DNA from: Podospora pseudoanserina
Lineage: Eukaryota; Ascomycota; Sordariomycetes; Sordariales; Podosporaceae
Length of the DNA: 64,000 bases
Direction of reading: 5' to 3'
Assembly (NCBI RefSeq): GCF_035222485.1
Contig: NC_085924.1
Location: 1,798,001 to 1,862,000, forward strand
Every line of letters begins with the position of its first letter. Within the stretch, counting starts at the first letter, position 1. This document shows positions 11,054 through 20,260 of the stretch, piece after piece. Below the pieces are notes generated by a model. The model did not search any database. It was not told the origin of the DNA and worked only from the letters and a program-made list of their open reading frames with translations. A program made the position numbers and the translations under genes.

Positions 11054-12433
11054 TCACAACCCCCCAAAAACTCTCCCCGCATACTCCACGGCCAACAGCC
11101 CCTTCTCCACCACCTCCTCCCTCTTCGTCGCCCTCCCCATCCCCTCTAGATACGTCCTCAAACAACTCTCCAGCGCCTTCTTCCCCTCCTTATTCTTATC
11201 CTTCTCCGCCCACTTCTTCCTCCCAACCGCCAACGGACTCTCCGCCTCTAGCCCCAAATGCCTCATCACCGCCTCCTGCTCCCTCCTCACAGCCCCCAGC
11301 TCCGCCACAATGCTCTTCATCCCGTTGAACAAAATCTCATGCCTGACCGCCGCCCGCATCTCGTCCCTGTCCAGCCGTCCAGAAAGCCTCACCATCCCGT
11401 CGTAGGCCCCGCGGAGGTCCTTTTGGACGTCACCAATCTTGTTTTGCATGTACTGACCGGCACTCTCAGAAGCAAGAGCAGAGATTTTGGTGTCGAGAGA
11501 GTGCAAAAGCGACTTGATAGCCGTGACGTTGTCGTTTTCGGCAGTGTTGCTGGGTGTGGAAGACGACAAGGTACCAGGCGACTCCTCCCGATCCAAATAA
11601 TCCTCAGCAGCAGCCATCACCCCACTCCCGTCAGTCCCAATCTCCTCTCCAACACGGTACTCAAACTCCGGCCGGGCAAACACCTCCTCAATAAACTCCT
11701 TGACCTCCTCATCTCCCTTCTCATCAGCCTCATCATCCTCGTGAGTGCCAAAGTCCACGCCGGGGGTGCCATTCAGCTCCATCTGACTACAATCTTGCGC
11801 TTCGTCCATCTCAGAGGGCAAAGAATCACGGCGGCAAGGGTCCTCCTCATCCGCAGCCGCCGACGGCTTGGGCAGATCAGGAAACATCTCCTCCATCCTG
11901 TCCATCCCGGCATCCCCATCCCCCACCACAACCAGCGACTTTCTCTTCTTCTTCTTGCTCTTCTTCCCACTCCCACCAGGACTCCTCTTCTTCTTCCCGC
12001 TCTTTTTCCCCTCGAGCCCTTCCTCCTCCTCCTCCTCCTTGACATCCACCCCATCAACCCCCGCATCACCACCCCCGCCCACCTCTCCATTCTCACCCCG
12101 TCTCCCCCCCCCAACCCTCCCAATTCTAACCTCAAACGGCGTCCCCTCCAGCCGCCCCAACTCCCCAATCTTTCTCTTCACCCCCCCAACCCCAGGAGTA
12201 AACATCTCATCCTCATCACTAAACCTAACCCTCTTTACTCCCCTCCCCTGAGCAATGGTCGGAGTCCCCATCATGGTCATGACACTCCCCTGACTCAGTC
12301 TCCCCAATCTTTTAGCCCTCTTCGCAGCCGGCGACTGGGAGAGATCCAGTTCCGATTCGTCGTTTGCCTTTAGTGGAGTTGAGGGAAGGGAGGAGTCTGT
12401 TCCTGGGGAGGTGAAGGAGCGTTTACGGTCCAT
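11054..12433 (-). CDS. Unknown nuclear-looking protein with RVxF and CDK-type sites
   Basis: A single-exon frame of 459 aa starting at 12433 (MDRKRSFTSPGTDSS). I do not recognise a family. The N-terminal 80 residues are dense in S/T-P sites (SFTSPG, STPLK, SQSPAAKRAKR, MGTPT, MFTPG). They also hold RVRF at 68-71 followed by SDEDE, which fits the PP1-docking RVxF consensus. Basic nuclear-localisation-like runs follow (KKSGKKKRS, KKSKKKKRK), then a long acidic region (TDEE- and DEAD-like, residues ~200-300). A predicted coiled coil lies at ~320-400 (IKSLLHSLDTKISALASES), with a conserved-looking C-terminal helix (YLEGMGRATKREEVVEKG). Composition and motifs suggest a chromatin or cell-cycle protein, but that is inference. 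Confidence 0.75.
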   Translation of the reverse strand: MDRKRSFTSPGTDSSLPSTPLKANDESELDLSQSPAAKRAKRLGRLSQGSVMTMMGTPTIAQGRGVKRVRFSDEDEMFTPGVGGVKRKIGELGRLEGTPFEVRIGRVGGGRRGENGEVGGGGDAGVDGVDVKEEEEEEGLEGKKSGKKKRSPGGSGKKSKKKKRKSLVVVGDGDAGMDRMEEMFPDLPKPSAAADEEDPCRRDSLPSEMDEAQDCSQMELNGTPGVDFGTHEDDEADEKGDEEVKEFIEEVFARPEFEYRVGEEIGTDGSGVMAAAEDYLDREESPGTLSSSTPSNTAENDNVTAIKSLLHSLDTKISALASESAGQYMQNKIGDVQKDLRGAYDGMVRLSGRLDRDEMRAAVRHEILFNGMKSIVAELGAVRREQEAVMRHLGLEAESPLAVGRKKWAEKDKNKEGKKALESCLRTYLEGMGRATKREEVVEKGLLAVEYAGRVFGGL

Positions 12434-13555
12434 GGTTTTTGTTATCTGGTGAGGGGGGGTAAAGTTGTTCGGGTGGTGGGGGAGGGAGGGGGTGACAACC
12501 TGTATTGAGGAGTGACAGGGTTGAGAGGTGGTTGGTGGTATGCGCGTGAGTGAGTGGACGAAGAGGTGTGGTCGCGGTGAGCAGTGATGGAAAGATGTGA
12601 GTTGACTAGCGGAAGGGTTGCAAGTCGCAAGTAAAAGTGTAAAGTAAAGATGAAAGTCGCGAATCGCAAGTTGAAGAGTGAAGAGTTGTGAGTCAGAGGT
12701 GAAGACGTGAACATAAGTAAACAACCTCACTGCTGGACGACAGGCTACTTTTGTGAGTGAGAGAGAACCCTGCCAGGTAGGCACCTGTAACAAAGCAGCT
12801 CACGGCTGTGGTCGGGCTGGTGACTGTTTGTTTTGGAACATAATAGTCACGGTAGGCGGTTCAGGATGGAAGAAAGGGTCTGCGAGAATGCCGTCTGACC
12901 CGTGAGATGAAGAAAGTTGGAGAATTATTTAAACCAAGAGAAGGCTAGAAAACCTGGCAACGGGCTCTTTCCTCTTTGCAAGCGGGTAAACAGGTCCACG
13001 GAAAGTAAAATCTCGGCGGAAGGCGAAAGGCACGGCGGCAGCTGTGATCAAGTTTGTCAACAACAATGAGATAAACAGTGGGCGTTGTTAGAGACCCTTC
13101 CGGCGAGATGTTTGTATGGCAACAAGACTCACGATGTATGCTGCATACTTTGGATGCGGTGAACCGTATTCCAGACAAACGCTAGTAGTTCAACTCCGAG
13201 AGGCAACAAGTTCCATATCAAGGGGCAACAGCGCACTTGTATCAACTCTCACACAAGGGGCTCTCCCATCATTTAGCATCAATATTAACGAATGGTATGT
13301 ATACAAACATTTTGACTCACCCCCTAACCATCCCAGGGGCCCATGATGCTACCTATATGATCAAATGTACGCGCTATATGCCAGACGACCAAGTACTTTG
13401 CAACCAATCACAAAAAAAACAAAAAAATAAAAAATAAGAAAAAAAGAAACAGAAGAAACAAGAAAAAAAAAGAAAACAAAAAACCAAATGCCCTACCCAG
13501 AATAAAAAATCCCCACGATAAAACATATACCCCCAAAGAAAAAGACCCAAAAAAA
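12434..13555. other. Intergenic interval with purine/A-rich tract
   Basis: The 5' leader side of the unknown gene (12500-12720) has short recurrent words such as gtcgcaagt and gagttg. At 13411-13560, just after the GH76 stop on the minus strand, the plus strand is a strongly A-rich and G-poor tract with many A runs. This could be a 3' UTR/terminator region. No gene is supported. Confidence 0.5.
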
Positions 13556-15098
13556 TCAAGAAACCTCAAACAAACCCCCACTCATCCACACCAAACTCCC
13601 CACAAACGATCCCACTACCACAATCGTCACTATCGCCGCCCCCGCCTTATCCCCCGCCGTGATCTGCCTCATGGGATCCAGCTCAAAAGCGCTAGACCCA
13701 GCATTCGGGTCACCCACCGACGTACCACCCGTCGAGTTCGTCAACGGACCATCACTATTATCCAACAGCAGCGTAGACAGCGCCGCCAAAGCGCTCATCT
13801 GCTGACCCGCCGGTCCATTGGACACATCGCCATCGTACTCCCCCCTATCCCAGCGAAAGCCGCAGGTTCCGTCCGCCAGACACGATTCCACCGCGCCCTT
13901 TGTTGATGACCTGAGGACCTCGAGGATCGAATCCCGGGTGAAAGGGGCCACGATGGCGGTCGAGGCCAGAGCGCGGTGCATGTACCCCTTGAAAGAGTGC
14001 TGATCGACATTGCACTGGACTCGGTCCTTGAGCTCGCAGGGGCGTTCGACCATGATGCCTTCGGGGAAGAAGTGGTCGACGGTTCGGTTGAGGAGACCGG
14101 CGACGCGGGTCTTCCACTGGGCCTGCCTGTCGCCGGTAGTCTGGGGGTCGACGGTCAGTTTTCTGTGGGAGCAAGAGGGGAATATTCAAGACATACATAG
14201 TTGTACATGATGGCGGCGCCGTGGAGTAAGACAGCAGCATTGGGCGACCATTGCACCTTGTTGAGGTTGGTGCAGTTTTGCGGAGTGTTGGCACCATCGT
14301 ACACATCGTAATCCTCCGTGATGTACCCAACGCCCTCGGTCCAATCCCATGTCCGCTCGGCCCACTCGGCATATGTTTCATTGTTTGTGTACCGCGCGAG
14401 ACGAGCGGCGATGTTGAGGAAGACAACGTTGGCAATAGTATTCTTGTAATCGTAGCCGTTGTTGGTATGGGGAACCTGCCAGCGGAGACCACCGGCGCAG
14501 TCCTGGTTCTCCCACCTGGCGGCTTGAGTGTTGAAGGTGGCTTGGGCGAGCGCGAGATACTGCGGGTCAGTGGGCGCCGGGTTGGGGAAGTTGACCTCGG
14601 CGGCCAGCATAGCCGTCATGCCCCAGAAACCTTGATCATCGTTGCCGAGAGAGGCGGTCCAGTTGGGGTGCATAAAGGCAAAGGTAGGAGCGCCAGCTTG
14701 GTGGACGATGGATCGGACGGTCTCGTTGTTGTATGTGCTATCGCCTGTGTAGTGCCAGTAGTCGATCAAGGTGCCGAACATTGCGCCGGCCTGCCACCAG
14801 TAATAGTCGCCGGCCGGTGGCGGGCCTGGCAGAATGCCCGGTGTCTGGCCTGGCTCGTCACCGCGGTAGTACTCCCAGAGGTTGGCAGCAACGACTTTGG
14901 CGGCTCTCTTGATGGAATCTGACCCGTCTCTTTCGTTAGCAAACGGTCCGTACCGTCTGTTTCTGCTGCTGTGCTAGCTCCCGGGAACCCACCTTGAGAA
15001 TCAAGATTGACCTGCAGCTTGTTTCCGGACTGCGCACTGGCACCCGTCACTGCGCACAGCAGCAGCGCTGCCGCAGCAGAAGCGTTCGTCCATCTCAT
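13556..15098 (-). CDS. GPI-type endo-1,6-alpha-mannosidase, GH76 (DCW1/DFG5-like)
   Basis: A secreted, probably GPI-anchored enzyme that attaches or trims mannan-linked GPI wall proteins. Exons 15098-14993, 14918-14197 and 14140-13556 give 470 aa. A signal peptide (MRWTNASAAAALLLCAVTG, cleaved near ASA-Q) precedes the (alpha/alpha)6-type domain. The paired catalytic aspartates of GH76 sit in LGNDDQGFWGM (D129, D130). Other family landmarks are MFGTLIDYW, CAGGLRWQVP, VGYITEDYDVYDG and PNAAVLLHGAAIMYNY. The C-terminus is S/T/G-rich (NSTGGTSVGDPNAGSS) and ends in a hydrophobic GPI tail (AIVTIVVVGSFVGSLVWMS). The second intron's obvious early CAG would give a 36-nt intron out of frame. The CAG ending at 14141 gives 56 nt in frame and was chosen. 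Confidence 0.92.
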
Positions 15099-16093
15099 GT
15101 TTGCGGTTTGTCGGCGCGCATCGGGTATCTGCTGTAGCTGTGGCCTGTCGGTGCTGCTTGGGAAAGTCGACGTCGCTGGGAAAAGGAGCTAGGGAAATAA
15201 GGCCGGGATCCTCAAGCCGAATTTGGTTTCGAGTAGTAGGGAGAAGACGGAGATTTCGGGGATGAGGGCGAGGAGAAGGCTGCTGCATGTGGGCAGAAGG
15301 GCAGGGCAGGGCAGCGGCCGTCAGCAGTTCGACATCACCACTTCAAAAGAGTTGGTTGTATATTCCCGTCGGAAACAACCGGTCAATCGTCGTCGTCGTC
15401 GTCGTCAGCATGCAACTCCCGTTCGGGGTGAGAATGGAACAGTGGTTGACCTGACGTAAGGGCCCGAGGCCAGGGCGCCGAAATGCCCAATTTGGAGACA
15501 TTTCCTTTGTTCTGGGAGTCTTTCCGAGTCTCATTGTTCCTGAGCAGGGATTGTGCAAATGGCTGCTGGGGCGGTGCATTGCAGTGCCCGTGTGCTGTGG
15601 GGGGCGTTCGAGACGGCGACGGCTGCTGTTGGCTGCTGTTGGCTGCTGTTGGCCCGTCGCATCGACTCGTCAGCCCAGAAGTCCCAAACGGGATCTAGCG
15701 CGTTCTAGTTCGTATAGGCTCGTTCTGCCAAGGAGGACCCTCTTTTGCGGGGTACGTCCCGTCATCCGTTTCATGCTTGGCACTTTGAGACATGTCTTGG
15801 GCTCCCTGAATGGATCGTGTCAAATCAAGCATGGGGTGCCAAAAGGTGTCAATTCTGTTGTTGTACGAGGGTGAGTTGCCCGGGTGACTGGAAAAGGCCG
15901 AACCCAGTGACCCAGGTCCCACTGTCAAGATATTAAGTCCTTAACAGTGGCCCGGTTGACTATTTTGACAGATCGTTCTTACATTATCTTCGAGACAGTA
16001 ACTGTACTACATACAATAGCGACAAATAGCAGCATGATATCTCAACGAAGGATTAGCCTTCAAACCCCACGATGCCATCCCTTTCCTCAGCAA
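15099..16093. other. Intergenic interval
   Basis: About 1 kb containing the GH76 promoter and the 3' end of the coiled-coil gene. A short triplet run (gtcgtc, near 15390) and a triple direct repeat of ttggctgctg (near 15626-15650) are visible. No coding or RNA gene seen. Confidence 0.5.
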
Positions 16094-17872
16094 CTAACAA
16101 CGCCTGATGCCCTGGCCGTTGTTCATCTGGCCATTGGGCCTCGATCCACGGTTCAACCCTACCATGCTCGTGTTGTAACTGTCCCTCCTCTGATGGCTGT
16201 CCCTGTTGTCGTAGTTGTCCCTGCTGTAGTAGTTGTCCCTGCGCTGTCCAGCTTCGTTGCCCTTCTCGAGGTCAGCGACCCTCTTAGTTAGACTAACGTT
16301 GACCTGCTTCAGGTCTGCAATCTGCTTCTCTAACATGGCGAAGCGGGAGTCGTTAGACCGAGCGTGATTCTGGCGATCCTCGTCCTCCTCGGACTCTTCC
16401 GCAGCACCGGCGGGTCCTGATCTGTCGACATTTCGCTCCAACTTCAACAGCCGGGAGGTCACATCTCGCGCGAGGCTCTTATGATCATCGCGGTACCGCT
16501 TCACCTTCTTCTGGAGCTTCTCATGCCCGGAGGTACTGCCCATCAGCTCCAGTTTCTTGCTGACCCTGTCGAGCTTTGTTTCCATGTCGCTGCGCTTGGA
16601 CTCGGCCACGGCGACCTTCCCGACATAGTCCAGAATCTTGGAGTCAAGGGTGGCAAGCTTTTCTTCCAAGGGCCCTTTGGCAGCATTCACTTTAGCGGCT
16701 GCCACATGTGTGATGTACGACTGCTTCTTTTTCTCCAAGACCCCGGCAACCGCCTCCGCCACAGTGGACACAAGTCCAGCGGCTTTGCCTCCTTTGTGAA
16801 GGCCAATATCTGCCCTCAGGCTCTCGATCGCGTTCGTGTGGGATGCGAGGATGTCTGAATGTTCACCAATTGTGATGTCGATGACCCTCATACGCTGGTG
16901 GACCTTTTTGAGCGGCTCGCGCTGGGTATGCCCATTACTGGCCAGCGCTAAGCCAAGGATTGGGGAACTGACGGTCTCGGCCGTGGATATTTCTGAACTC
17001 AGCCCCACAGAGGAGTCGAATCGCAGTGTTGGCGGTGACGATGATGGGGAGACGATCCTGACTGAGCGGATCGAAGGGCGGGTCGACGATGTTGAAGGGC
17101 CTGTTCTTGAAGGGCCGGTCGATGTTTTTGAAGGGTCTGCCGACGGTTTGGAAGGCCCAGACACCGATGAACGTCGAGTCGACTTTCGAGGCGTCACTGG
17201 CCCCGATGTAGTCTTCTTGCGCTTTTTAGACTTGTGCTGCTCGAGGCTCTCCCCAGGCAATGTGAGTGGCTCCTCGTCTGTGCTGTCGTCTTCGACATCA
17301 TTCGGCCTGTGCTGAGCTAAATTGAAGAGCGCGCCCTTCTTTTTGAGCTCGGCCCAACTATCGCGAAGCTCAACCTTGGAGAGATCTGATGTGCAAACGT
17401 CCCCTCCAGCCGAGTCGAGGAAGCTGATGTACTTATCAGCATACATGGCGACATTGCATCGTCTCCGGCGCCCTTTCGAATCGGCGTAAGCCCTGCGCGC
17501 GTGGACAAAGATCCCTTCCAGCAGCTTGATAGTCGTCTCTCCACATCCTGAGAAGGTGTCTGGGGACAGGTCTTTCCAGTATGAGGGCGAGGGATGGTGA
17601 TCAGAAAAGAACAAAAGAGCCCGAAAGAGCAAGGCGATGTTGTTTTGCACTCTGGTTTTGGTGATTTCCTCGGGGTTGGCGCGATTCCGAGATCCCTTCG
17701 GCACACTGGTATAGTCAGGGCATATCAAGGCCTTCCAGATCTTTTTCTTATGTTCTTGGATCTCTTCAACAGTCTCGGCATCAAACAGGAAGCCTGGCAT
17801 CTCCCAAAAAGGAGTGTCAGGAACCATCTTGAAGTCCGCCATGACTTCGATATCCGAGTCGGTCGGGCTCAT
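16094..17872 (-). CDS. Orphan coiled-coil protein with Ser/Pro-rich linker
   Basis: A single-exon frame of 592 aa starting at 17872 (MSPTDSDIEVMADFKMVPDT). I do not recognise it. Residues ~15-170 look globular (PFWEMPGFLFDAETVEEIQ, KRVQNN-like helix, FRALLFFSDHHPSPSYW). A basic cluster HKSKKRKKTT follows near 215, then a repetitive S/P/T linker (PSKPSADPSK, GPSRTGPST, STRPSIRS). Heptad-rich helices run from ~310 to 540 (KLDRVSKKLELMGS, MLEKQIADLKQVNVSL). The tail repeats RDNY/RDS units (RRDNYYSRDNYDNRDSHQRR). Similar lineage-restricted proteins occur in Sordariales, so it may be a fast-evolving species-specific gene. Its function is unknown. Confidence 0.68.
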   Translation of the reverse strand: MSPTDSDIEVMADFKMVPDTPFWEMPGFLFDAETVEEIQEHKKKIWKALICPDYTSVPKGSRNRANPEEITKTRVQNNIALLFRALLFFSDHHPSPSYWKDLSPDTFSGCGETTIKLLEGIFVHARRAYADSKGRRRRCNVAMYADKYISFLDSAGGDVCTSDLSKVELRDSWAELKKKGALFNLAQHRPNDVEDDSTDEEPLTLPGESLEQHKSKKRKKTTSGPVTPRKSTRRSSVSGPSKPSADPSKTSTGPSRTGPSTSSTRPSIRSVRIVSPSSSPPTLRFDSSVGLSSEISTAETVSSPILGLALASNGHTQREPLKKVHQRMRVIDITIGEHSDILASHTNAIESLRADIGLHKGGKAAGLVSTVAEAVAGVLEKKKQSYITHVAAAKVNAAKGPLEEKLATLDSKILDYVGKVAVAESKRSDMETKLDRVSKKLELMGSTSGHEKLQKKVKRYRDDHKSLARDVTSRLLKLERNVDRSGPAGAAEESEEDEDRQNHARSNDSRFAMLEKQIADLKQVNVSLTKRVADLEKGNEAGQRRDNYYSRDNYDNRDSHQRRDSYNTSMVGLNRGSRPNGQMNNGQGIRRC

Positions 17873-20260
17873 GTTGTGCCCTGGCTTGAAGCTTGGCAGG
17901 CTTTTCCTGTATCTGGCTGGACTGGATCAGATTTGGACCGACCTGAAAAGGGGGTATAATTCAATACCTGAAGAACTTGAATATCAAGTTCACACTGAGA
18001 AGCGCTTGTGTAGCCTGTTCCTTTCAATCAGGAAGGAACAGCCCCAAAGTCGAGTTGTCGGAAAGAAAGAGGGTTTAAAGAACCGACGCAATGGCGATGG
18101 ACTCTGAGTTGCCAGAAGGAAAGCGACTGGCAAACGAAGAAGACGAGTCTGGAGTTCGAGTTGCCAGACAGAAAAGCTACTCGGTACTCAAACCACTGTC
18201 CTGACAATGAGCTGCCGGACATGAGAGGGACGTGAAGGTCGAGAAAATGGCCCTGAAGTTGAATTGTTCCGAAGAGCGATTGGAAGAACAAAAATTGGCC
18301 CTGGAGCCGGAGTGGTCTGGAAGAAAAGAGGGCTTTGAAATTCGAAACGAACAAGCTCAGGCCTGCGCTGCCAAAGAAATCGCGGCTTGAGAATCGAATC
18401 AAGCCTGTGCGGCCAAAAGAAAAGCGGCTCGAGGATTTCAAAACTGGAGAATCAGACAGGGCTCTGCCCTCGGTGGGTAGGTGGTGTAGAGAGGATAACC
18501 CCTTCAAGAAGAGAAGCAAAAGCCAAAGAAGCTTGTCGTTGACAAGGCTCAACACAACTTATGGAACAGGGACGGGAGGGTGTGTTGGAAAAGGGAAGTC
18601 GACCCCAGGACAGAGTAGTTGAACTGGGTGGAATATCTGCCACCCCGCCATTGGAGTATCAAAATGGAAGGCACGACTTTCCAGGCCCCCTTCCCCATGG
18701 TAACGGTCAGGTTCGATAAGCTGAGTCGCACCCCTTTTTCGCTGAAGTTGGACCTCTGTTCCGATCAGTCTCAAGGCGGTCAGTGATGCCAATTAGATTG
18801 GAAATTGTGCCCGATTCTCTGTTCCATGTTAAAAACATTACTTTGAAGCTGGAACGACTTTTCGCAGCCCAAGTTGCTTGTCCATCCACCTGTTTATCCC
18901 GGCAAGGCCTGGATTGCGTCGATGGTGGTCATGTAGTTCAGGGGCTCAGGGGTAACCGTCGAAAATGTGGGCCTCTTAAGGAATGGACCGTGCTCAAAGC
19001 TTAGCATCGGCATCGGGGAACCCGACCCGCGACTCGTGCTCTTCACCAAAACGCTGTCGCAAGCCGAAGACAGTGGATAATGCGACAGGCACATCCACCG
19101 ACGACGCTCTTATGATTTGAACGTCCCAGCAATATCGCAATGGCGTCCACCGGAGGTAGCACCAGGGAGCCCTGGACCGGCGAGACAAAATCCAAGTTTA
19201 ACGGGTAAGTTCCGGCCCCTCCTGGAGAACATGACAACTGCTAATGAACCTCTGTCATCAGCAAAGACAGAAGCGAGTTCCTTGATCCATGCCAGGAGGC
19301 TGCCACGAAAAGCATCCGGTGTCTGCACCGCAACCAGGGTGACCGAACCATGTGCTCCGATTACTTCCAGTCAGTTGCGACAATCTGATACTGTTGGGGG
19401 GGATAACGGTTGAGCAGATTGCGCTAACAATCGGTGTTTTGGGAGGTGTACAGGGCATACAGAGATTGCAAGAAGATTTGGGTATGAGGATTGGGTCTTG
19501 GTGAATGACGGATTGCATGCTGACCGTCGCTGGTGTGTAACAGATCGAGAAGCGCAGGATAGAGAGCAAACGAGGAGGCAATGCTTAACGCTTGACGGCC
19601 GACACCGAAAGACCTAGATACCCCGCGTTGTTCCCACGACGGACCAGAGACTTGCTGTGATTCTAGGATTGATATACCAAGGAATTGGCCTCCAGGAATA
19701 GAGATACGGCGTGGGACAACTACTTCTCAGGGCAGAATAGACAGGAATGCTCCTGTCTCTGTAACAATTTTGTAGTTTATTTCTCCTCTCTTTTCATACA
19801 ACGTAACGACTGGCAGACATGCTATTATGCAAACCCCTTTTTTCTATAAGATTTAGCAAGAGAGGAGACGGCGATTATAGCTGTTGAACTGGCTTCTTCG
19901 TGGCAGAGGCTCACCGCGGTGAAGGTGGGGTTGCAAAGGTCAAGCTCGTGCCCCACAACCCCACCAAATGTTGTGGTGAGCTTCTTGTTCCCTCGCATGC
20001 ACGAGTATCCCATCAGCATCTTGGCCCAGAGCGCAACAGGCTTTGGAAACAGTTCTTTTTGAAACTGTTTGCTTGTGTTTCTCAAATACTGCGGAGGTTT
20101 TCATTGTTGTTTGTAAGCCGCACAAGGTGTACGAGCAGCCCAATTCCTCGCCTGCCATTGGCCCCTCACCTTCAACTCCATCCTGTCCCCCACGTCGGGT
20201 TGGCTGGCCTTCCTCTCTCGCCTCGTCTTCGCCTGCGCCTGCACCAAAAGAGAACCAACC
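17873..20260. other. Gene-free interval of 2.4 kb
   Basis: No frame here has recognisable domains. The left part holds the degenerate tandem array listed separately. The right part (18600-20240) is unique-looking sequence, probably including the NAA25 promoter and leader just before 20261. Confidence 0.5.
18045..18445. repeat. Degenerate tandem array, about eight units of ~52 bp
   Basis: A core like gagttgccagaaggaaagcg recurs with drift near 18049, 18104, 18155, 18207, 18258, 18308, 18360 and 18404, mostly 50-54 bp apart. Examples are cgagttgtcggaaagaaaga, tgagttgccagaaggaaagc, cgagttgccagacagaaaag and gagctgccggacatgagag. The spacing is close to 17-18 codons, but no open frame runs through the array. 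It is an old, diverged minisatellite or decayed repeat-protein gene. Confidence 0.5.

Noticed and set aside
11258-12373. 371-aa plus-strand frame rich in Pro, Leu and His
   Set aside because: A shadow of the unknown protein on the minus strand. The minus frame has a good start, NLS runs and coiled coil.
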